From: Verpa conica
Lineage: Eukaryota > Ascomycota > Pezizomycetes > Pezizales > Morchellaceae
Direction of reading: 5' to 3'
NCBI GenBank assembly: GCA_033030425.1
Contig: JAUFSD010000004.1
Coordinates: 868,001-932,000, forward strand
Length of the DNA stretch: 64,000 nucleotides
Positions 1 to 9,710 of this stretch are shown here, one piece after another. The notes beneath the pieces were generated by a model, which saw nothing but the letters and a program-made list of their open reading frames with translations, made no database searches and had not been told where the DNA came from. The number at the start of each line of letters is the position of its first letter. Within the stretch, counting starts at the first letter, position 1. The translations under genes were made by a program, and so were the position numbers.

Positions 1-1274
1 AACAGCGCAATGGTGTTTGTCCCTAGGGTGACCTAGGGAGCAGATGGGGCAGGTGTGTTCTTTTTGTTTGCACCCTTTGGTCGGGTGGCCGAACTTATAG
101 CAGTTGTGACAGAGGGTGGCTTTGGAGGCTGACCACATGACGGAGCAGTGGCGGGGACGCGAAAAGAGTCTGATGGTGGTGCCGATGATGGCTGCTTCCT
201 CAGCAGTGACAGTGATGACAACTGTTGAGAATTTCTGGGTGTTGCGGGTGGCACCGTTGGCAGTGAGAAAGCGGGTGTCGAGTGGGGTGATCCCTGTTGC
301 GAGTTTTACCGCTTCAGGGAAGGTCTTTTTGAGATGGGCGAGATCGGGAAACTCGCCTAACGGGATGCCTCTAACGGCTACATCGCAGGTAGTGGGGGCT
401 TGTTTGAACAGCTGGAACAGGTTTGAAGAGTCGTTGACAGTTTGATTGAGAATGGCGGTAAGCCCTTCAAAGAAGGGAGCGTATGTGGAAGCTGGGACTG
501 TTGGGGGGGCAGTGACGGAGACAGCTCCACGTTGGTTGATGGAGACTGTGAGAGAGGTAACGGGGGCAACTTGACCTCCTTTAGCGAGGAACTGGCCTAG
601 AAGCGTGGGGAGACGTTGGACGAGTGATTCGGAGTCTTTGAGGGGGGAAGGGGTCTGCCTGGATGAGAAGAACCTTTGCTGAGCAGTGGGCAAGGTCTTG
701 GGCTTATCCTCCGTGACTTTTGGCTGCTTGGAGCGAGGGTCGGTGGTCTTTTTTGAGGTGGTATTGGCAGCCGACTTAACTACGTCAACATAGGACATCT
801 TTTCCGTGACAGTGACCAGCTTGGGGGAGGATTTGGCGGGGGGACTTTGATAGGAGGGACCGGCGGGAGTGGTCGGTTGTGCTCTCTGGTGGGGGAAGGT
901 TGCGGGGGGAAGAGGTCGCATTCTTAATGCTTTTAACTATAGCTTCGAGTCTCTCGAAGCGATCATAGACGCTGGTGGGGGTGATTGGAGGCATACCGAG
1001 TGCTTTGTCTGAATGTCATCGATCATGCGGCGGTGATTGTATCGAGCTGGTGGGAGAGTTCCAGGGCGGCATGTTTGGCCTGTGCCGCGACCTTAAAGGT
1101 AGAACAGAGAAGGGTGAGGAGCAGCTTCTCCATGGGGGAGGTGTTGTCGTCATTCATAGCGTTGGCGACGGTGGAGGAGATGAGAGAGGAGTTTGGCATG
1201 CCTATTTCATGGTCTATAAGGCCAGTTTGTAGGTTGTCATAGATTTCTGAGAGGGAGGGGTCATGGCTTGGCAT
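1..1274 (-). pseudogene. LINE ORF1 (gag-like), degenerate and cut by window edge
   Basis: Reading the minus strand gives a gag-like protein of a non-LTR retrotransposon, probably Tad1/I-like. It begins near 1274 with MPSHDPSLSE, shifts frame around 1020 and again near 790, then continues to the left edge. A CCHC zinc knuckle (CHNC, GH, GC; C-x2-C-x4-H-x4-C) lies at about 70-112, followed by a second Cys/His cluster near the edge. Zinc knuckles after a basic, proline-rich N-terminal half are the usual layout of fungal LINE ORF1 proteins, which bind the element RNA. The frame changes mean it is dead. It is a different copy from the LINE at 2535-5322. Confidence 0.6.
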
Positions 1275-1879
1275 TTTGAAGCCTGGGATTTTTGTGAGTT
1301 TGGTGGGGAAAAACGGTTGCCACGCAAAATTTTGGTGTTGAATTTCAAAAACTGAGAAAATTGAGGGGATGGAGGATGTTAGTGTATTGTGTCTATGTTA
1401 CGTACTATTATATAGTAGGTATACCTATTGCATTGCTATATATACTGGTACAATTACTTTTATACAGTTGATTCAATATATACCTACTAAGAGCAGACAA
1501 TACAATTAGAATAGAAGCCTAACTTACAATATTCTAATACTCTTTATCAATAGTAGACTCTACATTCATTCTAAAACTACATCTATCAGCTATACTCCCT
1601 ATTCTATACCGTCAAAATGAGACTCCCGATACAATCACATAAGAGTTGATAATAACCCTAACCCTATCAGAGTCTCTAACAACAATGAATGACGTATATA
1701 AAGTAATTAAACCTTATCAAAATTGTACATATGATCTACAAACACACTAGACTCAATTGATACAGAATTTCCAATTCAAGCTAGTAACTATATAAAATCA
1801 TAATATATGTTGTAGTAATAAACAAGTTGTATTTTTAGTTATCCAACGTTTATAGTAGGGATAATACAAAAACTATCTA

Positions 1880-2290
1880 CGTCATTACCATAAACTTGAT
1901 ATTATCTGTATACGTCATTACTATAAACTAGACGTCATTTGTCTATACAACAGTATCTTGTCATTACCACAAACTGGAGTACATTCGTATACGTCATTAC
2001 TATAATCCAGATGTCATCTGTATACGTCATTGTTGCTATAATCCTGATGTCATTTGTATACGTCATTACTGTAATCCAGATGTCATCTGTATACGTCATT
2101 TTGCTATAATCCAGATGTCATCTGTATACGTCATTGTTGCTAGAATCCTGATGTCATCTGTATATGTCATTACTATAATATAGATGTCATCTGTATACGT
2201 CACTACTATAATAAAGATGTCATCTGTATACGTCATTACCATAATATAGATGTTATCTATAAACGTTATTACCATAAATTTCTATACCAT
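1880..2290. repeat. AT-rich tandem repeat of about 35 bp with TACGTCA cores
   Basis: About ten imperfect units follow each other. The consensus is close to GATGTCATCTGTATACGTCA followed by TTACTATAATCCA. Units vary by small indels (for example GTTGCTATAATCC) and decay toward both ends; the motif TACGTCAT recurs singly out to about 2450. The surrounding 1275-2534 holds no gene. The repeat lies directly beyond the broken 3' end of the LINE ORF2. Confidence 0.8.
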
Positions 2291-2534
2291 TTAGAAGCCA
2301 CCACTCAATATCATTACTAGATATTTTGACAATACGTCACCAGTTTACGTCATACATTTATGTCACCCTTATTGATCACCATTAATATTACCATTGAAAG
2401 CTAATTAAGGGTTATATTTAAATTATATGGGTAGATATCATACATACGTCATTCTATACTTCAAATCTTAAGTTGTTGCAGCAGCTGTTATATATACTAC
2501 CTTATAGCACGCTTGTTTCTGAGAAAATTTTGAA

Positions 2535-4856
2535 TCATAGCGGTGATGGTGGTGGCTTTGGAAACTGCCCTACTGGTTTGTTCCCTGAAGGTGCATTTTT
2601 GATCGATGTAGACTCCCAGGATCTTGATGGTTTCTCCTGGATTAATAGGTTTTTGGTACAGCAACACGGAGCCGTGGGTGGTACTCTTTTGCTTGTTGTG
2701 GGAAGTAAGTAGATGAGTTCCGTCTTTTCTGGTGCGAACTCCAGGCCTAGAGTGGTCGCTCTTGTTTCCTTGGCGAGTAGCCTGTCCCCGAGCCTCTTAC
2801 TGATAATGTGCTGTGTGGTTCCTCCTTGCAGCATGGAATCGTCGTTCATATAGACAGTGCCTGCCTCCTTGATTGACATTGTAGTTGGTAATAGGGGATC
2901 TGCAAAAATCATGTACAGTACCGGTGATAGTGGGGAGCCTTGTGGTACTCCTGAACTATAGAAGAGGGATTCTGACGTTTCTCCGTCAAAGGAGAAGTGA
3001 ATTCTCCGGTTGGTATTAAAACTATTAACCCACTGGCAGATGTAGCTGGGGAAGTTTTTCTCCTTCATGATTTGCATAAGTTTCGAGTGAATGACGGAAT
3101 TGAAGGCTCCTTTAACGTCGTTGGTTATGATAGCCGGCCTGGTTGGTTCCTGCCCTGTGATCTTTTTCGTGCGGAGCCACTTTTGTGCTGGGGTCATGAT
3201 GGTCATAAGAGCATCCGTGCTGGACCTGCCTGGTCTGGCTCCTATCTGTTGGTCTGATAGCCCTCCGCACTGGGTGCCGTACCTGTCGAGTCTGGCTGCT
3301 ACTATGGCTTCCAGTAGCTTGCTCAGGCACGGTAGGAGGGAAATGGGTCGAAAGGATTTGAGATCTAAAGTGTCGGTTTTCCTGAGTTTCAGAATGGGTA
3401 CGCACTTGGCCGCTTTCCACTGTTCGGGGTGAATGCCGTGCCACAGTAGCTGTGAGTACAAGGTGGAGAGGAGACTTGGGTTGGCTTGTTGAATGTGGAT
3501 GACCACTGGCCAGCTGATTCTGTCTATTCCTGGGGCTGTTTTGGTGTCTCTTTGGAGAGCGCTGTTGACTTCCTTGGTTGTAACTAAGGTATAGTGGTTA
3601 CTAATATCTTTAAAGGGGGGGAAGATAAAATTTGGGGGAAGGGAAACTGGAGAGCGTCCATTATGGGGGAAGAAGGTCTCGTTTAGGAGACGGACTTTCC
3701 CCAAATGTCTTTCACCTTGTATGTTCGGGATGCTGGTAGGAACTTTCCTGCCTTTTAAAGCGTTCCACACTGCTTTGCTGTCTTTTTTCCTGAGTTCCTG
3801 GTCCAGGAAGTCCTTTCTGGCGTACCTGATTTCCTTTTTCCAATTGTTATGGGCCTTGTTTCTGTGTTTCTTGTTCTCGTCTGTGGGGGAATGTCTGTAG
3901 TCTCTCGTTGCCCTTCTGGCAATGTTCTTGAGTTCGTCTAGTTGTATGTTCCACCACGGATGGCCTTTTCTGCTGGCCTTCCTGAAGGGAACTGTCTCGT
4001 TAATTGTTTGATTAATGGTGTCAAGAATTATGTCCGCGCTCTCGGACGTTTCCTTGACTGTGTTCCACTTGAATTGTGAAGAGTTAATAGCTGATATTTT
4101 GGCGTCAAACCTAGTCCAGTCTGCTCTATTCCAGGCCCTCCTTGGTGTAGCTTTTGGGGATTCCAGTAGCCATGCTGTTTGTGTGCAGGCATGATCTGAT
4201 CTATGTAAGGAGTCGGTGTCGGTGGCCCAGCTTTGGACAAGCAGATTTGGGGTACCTCTCAAAAAGGTGAGATCAATAATACTTGGGAGACACCCGTTTC
4301 GAGAAAAATCGGTGTATTCTGGTTTATTGTGTAGTTGGAAGCCTTTTTTCAGGAGCCAGTCTACGATGTCGCTGGCTGATAAGTCGTTGCTGATAACAGC
4401 TGGGTGGAGTGGGATGTTGTGACTGTACCACCAATCGTGGTGGCAGTTGAAATCGCCGGTAATGAAGCAGTTCGCTCTTGGTTGCAGATCAGGCAGTATT
4501 TTCTTGAGGTGGTGGGACCTATCTGGTGAGTATAGGTTGTAAAGCTCGATGCGTGTGTCGTTAATGGTGATGGTGACCCCCAGGAAGGAGTCCTTGATTT
4601 TCATTGATATGCTGGGGGCAAGGCCCCAGTCTTTGCGAATGTACGTGGCGCACTTCGGGTTGGCCGATGGTGTAAACATATCGAAATTTTGCATGGTAGG
4701 TGGGGCGCCCATTTCTGAGACCCATGGTTCTTGTAAAAATAAAAGAAAAACATTTTTTTGAGTACTGACTTTTTGAATAACTGAAAGAGTAGAGGCCTGT
4801 CCCTTAGCGCAGTTCAGCTGCAGCGCTAAAGCTATGCCTGGCTTGTGAGGAGCCAT
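2535..4856 (-). pseudogene. LINE ORF2: endonuclease/reverse transcriptase, 3' truncated
   Basis: A 773-aa open frame on the minus strand. The N-terminal third is an exonuclease/endonuclease/phosphatase domain (FLQEPWV, ITGDFNCHHDWW, final SDHA). The reverse transcriptase follows: GIDRISWPVV, RPISLLPCLSKLLE, GARPGRSSTDALM, IITNDVKGAFNSV, GVPQGSPLSPVLY. The catalytic box reads VYMNDDSM, so the aromatic residue usually two before DD is a Met. The frame ends just after the RT region; the RNase H and C-terminal Cys/His part seen in the LINE copy at 10440-11533 is missing, as is a 3' UTR. Target-primed insertion normally loses the 5' end, so loss of the 3' end implies later deletion. It starts at the ATG inside the TAATG that ends ORF1. 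Confidence 0.85.
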
Positions 4857-5322
4857 TATTCATGAGCCATCTCGTTGTCCGTGGGTTGGGTTCTCCTTTC
4901 TCTGATGAATTCGATAGCTTTGGCCTTGGTTGGGCACTTGGGATCTGATGACTTGTGGAGGCTGGTGTTGCAGTTGACGTACCTGTGGAGGGTGTGGGTG
5001 CACTGGTTTCCTCCCTTACAGTGTTCGCACTTGTGCTGCCTGGTGTCGTGTAGTCCGGCACAGACCGCGCAGGTGGGGATTTTTTCTTTGCACAGGGCCG
5101 TGGGATGTCCTAGCTTGCAGCACTTCCTGCACTGTGTGGCTGGTCCGTACTGGTGGTATTCTTCCATGCGGCAGAATTTATTGTGAATGGCCAGGTATCT
5201 GAGACCCAGGCTTTCAAGGGAGACAGCGTAGGGGCAGCGTAACCACAGGACACAACTAACTTAATGGCACGGCAACTATCCGTTGCAAGCAAAATACCAA
5301 GAGTTTGTGATGTGGTCTCAGC
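4856..5322 (-). pseudogene. LINE ORF1 C-terminal part with zinc knuckles
   Basis: The open frame 5167-4856 (MEEYHQYGPATQ onwards) is the C-terminus of a gag-like LINE protein with a row of Cys/His clusters: CRKCCKLGHPTALC (C-x2-C-x4-H-x4-C), CAVCAGLH, CEHCKGGNQC, and a last one near CNTSLH. Homologous coding sequence continues upstream to about 5292 in a shifted frame, and everything further 5' is replaced by the LTR-like element that begins at 5323. Its stop TAA (4858-4856) overlaps the ORF2 start by one base (TAATG). Confidence 0.75.
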
Positions 5323-6581
5323 TGTAACGATTTAACCATCGTCATGACTAGTTTTAAGTACCTCTCCATATAGAGACACCTAAGGATCTCCCTTGAGGGA
5401 TAGGGCTAGCTATCCTATTCCGGTAAATAGATACTAAGAAAAGTCATTACTATGATAGCCCGATCCCTAAGCGAGCTGGCGAGCTCCTAGGACGGAGCGA
5501 AGCTCACCGTCGTCGGTATGCGACAGAGACCAGAGTAATGCGTCTGTAGCTTATAGCTACGGGAGATACTAGTGCAATGAGACTGAAGCAGTTGCCTCCA
5601 TGAACAGAGTTAAGCTTCTGTTCCTCTAGGAGGAATAACAACGGCTTCGCAGACGGCCAATCCCGTGGGAGGCCTAGAGCCGTGAAGACGAGAGCAAAGC
5701 TATGCTTAGTAGTTAGGGCCGCCAGCAAAATTAATAATTAACCTGGCGGCGTCACGAATCGAACCATATGGGGCTATGCCTTGTGCTTCGCCCTAAGGTC
5801 CTTATGGATCAAGATTACCTCTCCGCCACGTCCCCAGGTTGGACTAGGAACGTGGGAAAGGAATCTAAGCAACGGCAGGAATCACCAGTGGGTTACCCTA
5901 CCTAGGGGACTCTGTGTTTTCTAACACCCGCGAGGCGCCCCACTGTGCCACCCGCCGTTTGCAGAGGGGGCCCCCCTGAGTTGCAGATTCCCTAACAAAA
6001 AGACAAGTTTTGGACCCCAAAAATAACCCCAAAACCGTCAGGAAAATTTGTCCAACCGAACCAAACTCGGAGGGTATATGGGGGACAGTGCTGCGAATCC
6101 ATAGGTGCAATCGGATTTGAAATCGGACCATTATAGCAAAAGTTACAGAGCTTTTAGTAACCAACGCTTTTTAGTCGCTAGTCTATCGACCCCGCTAGTT
6201 CTTAGGGGCGCTCTAGACTCAGTTGATTTCCAAGCACGGAGGAATTGTTCCCCGCTTCTTGGCAGCCTGCTCGCAATCAAATTCATAGCTTAAACCCGTC
6301 CTTCCCCCAGGACAACCATTCTTGCTAGTCAACGAACAACCGTTGTTCAGAGACCCTCATACTCTTCGCTAAAGACGTTTGTCTTCCCCTGGGAAGCAGA
6401 GCCTTTTAAAGTCTTTAGTTTGCAACCCTTAAAAATCCTTATACCTGTATAGCCTAGGGACTGTCGACCTTCCGTGTTGACGAGCGGTTCTAAGCCTCGC
6501 TGCTGAAGCTTCTCGTCAGAAAGGGAGGTTGTTGGTTTTTTTTTGGTACGGCAGTACTCCCCTGGGAGTGCCCCCGTTACA
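5323..6581 (-). mobile_element. LTR-like element, copy 1 (1259 bp)
   Basis: Bounded by TGTAACG at 5323 and CGTTACA at 6581, the same ends as the copy with a clean target duplication at 21605-22859, in the opposite orientation. TG...CA ends and 5-bp duplications in other copies suggest a solo LTR. Flanks here are TCAGC on the left and ATCAG on the right, so no exact duplication remains; the copy probably arose by recombination or has lost a flank. A tRNA-like stretch is at about 5741-5840 on the minus strand and a GCCGCCAG/CTGGCGGC hairpin at 5719-5750. ORFs inside (for example 6164-5898) are not kept open in every copy and are not called as genes. Confidence 0.75.
5741..5840 (-). other. tRNA-like segment with pol III A and B boxes inside LTR copy 1
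   Basis: On the minus strand TGGCGGAGAGG (5828-5818) matches the tRNA A-box consensus and GGTTCGATTCG (5765-5755) matches the B box except at the last base. About 52 nt separate them, as in Ser/Leu tRNAs with a long variable arm. A 4-of-5 anticodon-type stem can be drawn, but the acceptor and T stems pair poorly, so this is not a functional tRNA. Corresponding segments occur in the other copies. Confidence 0.5.
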
Positions 6582-7341
6582 ATCAGAGGCATCAGAAGCG
6601 TCAGAGAGAAACCTTCAAGTATGCTGATGTGTCCCAGATGTTTTTCTTCCCCTGAAACCACAGAATACGTGTTTTTACAGTACTCATCACTCAGTGCATC
6701 CAGAAACGTACTTAGTGTTCATTACGGAGGATTCAGTCCCCCAAACTCTTTGGGGAACCGCGCCAAGAAACCGCCCCAAACCACCTCATTCTCTGGCCAG
6801 GTCGGATTTGCCTTTTAGAAATCCCCCATTAACCAAAATTTAACCTAATTAACTGCAGTGGCCCTAACGGGCCCCACTAGTTATCTCCCGAATTGCTCCA
6901 AGACAAAGACTAAATGTACTTTTTCCTAATGTCAGCTCCCTGAATGAAATCTGGAGCTCAGAGGCTCTCTCTCTGCTAGCAGGGGCTTTTGTCGTTCAAA
7001 ACAAAATCAACTTTCCAAAGAAAACACTCCCCTCACCAGTGCTATCCCCCTCCACTATCTCCTCCCTCACCTCCATTCTAAGCTCTGAAGAATAGGAGCC
7101 GTCAATCCAGCAAGCCCATGTCTAACGGCAAAAGACAGCAAGTCACCAGAAAGGAAGACAGAAAAGTTATACATGCATTTCATTATTTCCTTACTGTTTA
7201 ATTTAATTTTATTTGGAATTTTACTAGGGGACATGTTTTATTTTTAGGAAGGAGAAGGGTTCTTTTTAGGTCATAGTTTATACTACATACCAGACTTTGT
7301 ACCCAGAACAATAAAATCACTTGATTTAAAAAAAAAAAAAA
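6582..7341 (+). mobile_element. LINE 3' end with poly(A), degenerate
   Basis: A plus-strand fragment homologous to the C-terminus of the LINE ORF2 at 10440-11533. CPRCFSSPETTEYV near 6630 matches CPRCLLSPETTEHV there, and 6905-7093 matches the final 60 codons and stop. A block of about 230 bp between 6665 and 6905 does not align. The 3' UTR shares GTACCCAGAACAATAAAATC with the other copy and ends in 14 A at 7328-7341. The first 55 bp (ATCAGAGGCATCAGA onwards) recur at 21126-21175. Confidence 0.75.
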
Positions 7342-7437
7342 GCGCGCTGAGGGGCCAAGATCGAAACTCATAACATAAATATCTTATCCCAGTAGAGTCT
7401 AGCTATTTACCCTACTCATGTATGTACTCGTAGCAGT

Positions 7438-7713
7438 ACTCGTAAACCGCTGACGTTTGTAGAATCGACTAGGTCCGCATATGAGTGTAGATGACCTACC
7501 TAAACATATAAAATTTTCCTTACTCTAGTGCAGAGCCAATACATCTGCTTTAGTTCCTTCTGAACAGTGGTCAAGACGCGTTGTGTTATTTGGGTAGTAT
7601 CCACTGGACTAACAATCTTATGATTAATTTATTCATTCATTCACTGGACTAACAACCGTATGCACCCATACGCAGACTCGGTCGATTCTACAAACATCAG
7701 CGGTTTACGAGTA
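7438..7713. mobile_element. MITE-like element with about 45-bp TIRs and TA flanks
   Basis: The left arm at 7439-7488 (CTCGTAAACCGCTGACGTTT) and right arm at 7664-7711 are inverted copies; the first 31 bp match at 30 positions. Both ends abut TA, consistent with a Tc1/mariner-type target duplication. The inside is AT-rich, with a repeated CACTGGACTAACAA and no coding frame. Confidence 0.7.
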
Positions 7714-8359
7714 GAGAAACATTTGGTATCTAATTAAAATTCACTACGTAGGGCGCAGCGTACCACTAGTAAGGCCCAAGGCAACTCGCAACGATCGTAC
7801 GTAGGTATTTATCAAAGCTTCGGAACAAATATGCGGCTGTGCGGCGCGCAAAGAATGATTATGATGAGACCCCAATCGTAAGTGCATCTCAGTATTAAGC
7901 CTACCCATTAAACCATATTATGCGAATATCCTAGCTAATTCAATTTGGTCCCTGCAATTTTTGTAATATTTCTAGTTACATACATATATTTCAAATGAAT
8001 CGTCTAAAACCTGTTTTTCATGAACGCCAGTATAACATGGAGTTCTTTTTATAGTAGCTATGAGATCATACATTGTAATGAATTGTTGGTGGCGTTGAAA
8101 CTATACCAAATACTGATTGTAATGACGTAGATACTTACACCTAGAGATCGTATACAGCAGACACGATTAGACACAGTTTTATCTATTTTAAGTATATGCT
8201 TTAAGGTTTTTCTCCACTATTAAACTTCCCTGATTTCCCGTCTACTCCTGATCTCTTTAGTATCCCACATCAATTTCAATTCTTCTATTCCTCTCAACGA
8301 AACCTCTATTCTCCCTTTTTTCAGTATATCTATCTAATATTGGTACGTATATTTCCACT
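7714..8359. other. Intergenic region upstream of the Helitron genes
   Basis: AT-rich, with no open frame that resembles a protein. It presumably contains the promoter of the 8360 gene and perhaps the Helitron 5' end (TC), which cannot be placed without another copy. A pyrimidine-rich stretch precedes the start codon at about 8215-8330. Confidence 0.4.
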
Positions 8360-9588
8360 ATGCCTATTTATTTCACTTTTATTGGGAGAGTTCACTCTGT
8401 TACTGGTGTTGGTGGATTCAAAGCTGCTAAAGTATCCCACAAGAATGGTGAGGGTATTATTCATGAGGTGGCAATCAAGTACTTTCAGAGCTCTGAGAAT
8501 GCTCTGTATCCTGATCGTGTGTATTTGTTCAATGGAACAGTTATTTTCACTGCTGGAAAGGCTCCCGTGGTAAGCACATACAAATCCAGCTTTCTATTTC
8601 TCTCTAAATTGCTTTTGAAGTTAATATCTATTTAGTATTCACTCATCCGTAATACTGAGCTCTTTCATAATACTTCTATTGATAAATCTATTGCCAACGA
8701 TGCCTACTGCACCTCCACTGTTACTATGCTCTCTGATTTGGTCAAAATGCCCGATACAAGTCTCTCCCACTTTCAAGGCCAGATGTATCAGTATAATAGT
8801 GAGGCTAGAGAGGACGTTGTTGTAAGTATAAGCCAGAATTAAGTAAAATAAAGGAAATACTAACTAGTATAGTGTACGGTTACCTTTCTCATAGATACCA
8901 AAGTTCCATTATTTGCCAAATTAGTCACCTATCTGCAGTCGGGAAAAACATTAGATATAGCTTTCAAGTATATCTATGAAACTGATATTGATCGTGGTAT
9001 GTAAACCCTTTAAATTGATACCCGTCAGTACTAATACTCTATATGTTGAATACAGCTTATGCTTTTTCTTTGGCCATCAGCTTCTCACGGGATTTGGTTC
9101 CTAAGGAAGACAAGGCTTCTATATTTCAAACTCCCAAATCAAAACGCAAAGTACTGCTGGGTCCACTTACAGCATCCACCAGCCCAATAAAAACTATCAA
9201 GCCAGATCCTGATAGTAGTATGACCTCACCCTTTTCTTCTCCGAACAGTATAAAGTCTAGCAGAAATCTGTTCAGCAGCTTCCGTAAGGTTATCCAGCTC
9301 TCTGAAATATTTAAAGCAATAATTAACGTATACATACAATCTATAGAGAAGAAACAACCAGTTTCCAATTCTGACGGAGATAGTGGTGGTATAGAAACAC
9401 CATCTACTCCTGCCAACAGCCTCATTATACCAGCTACAGAGGCTTCTGGTAGCAACGATCATGGGTTTGAAGAGATTGATATGTTGGAGACTTCTGAGGA
9501 TGATGAAGATGAGTTGGGATTAGTAGACTCTACTTCAAAAAAAAAGTATCATAATACGAAGAAGGCAAAAGGAAAGGGCAAGGCTTGA
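8360..9588 (+). CDS. Helitron-associated accessory protein, possibly OB-fold (350 aa)
   Basis: Four exons join in frame: 8360-8569, 8636-8821, 8873-8996, 9056-9588; introns have GTAAGC, GTAAGT and GTATGT donors and AG acceptors. The protein starts MPIYFTFIGRVHSV and its N-terminal 170 residues look like compact beta-rich sequence (FTFIGRV, VAIKYF, VYLFNGTVIF, VTFLIDTKVPLFAKL). The C-terminal half is low in structure and holds a monopartite NLS-like PKSKRKV, an acidic patch (TSEDDEDELG) and a basic tail. I do not recognise the family. The beta-rich N-terminus and the position 122 bp upstream of the Helitron Rep/Helicase on the same strand recall the RPA-like ssDNA-binding proteins carried by some plant and animal Helitrons; that is inference. 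All exons are open, unlike the neighbouring transposase. Confidence 0.65.
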
Positions 9589-9710
9589 GAATAGGGACAG
9601 ACATTGTATTTAGTTTTATATTCTGGGGTTTCTTTTTACTTTCCGGTGGAAATTATTGGTATGCGTTGATAGCTAATCAGGGGAATTTTTTATGGTATTC
9701 AGGGTTTATA

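Noticed and set aside
5898..6164. An 88-codon ORF repeated in LTR copies (starting near MVRFQIRLHLW)
   Set aside because: Ends and frames differ between copies and the start falls in different places; it follows from recent copying of LTR sequence, and no family features are visible.
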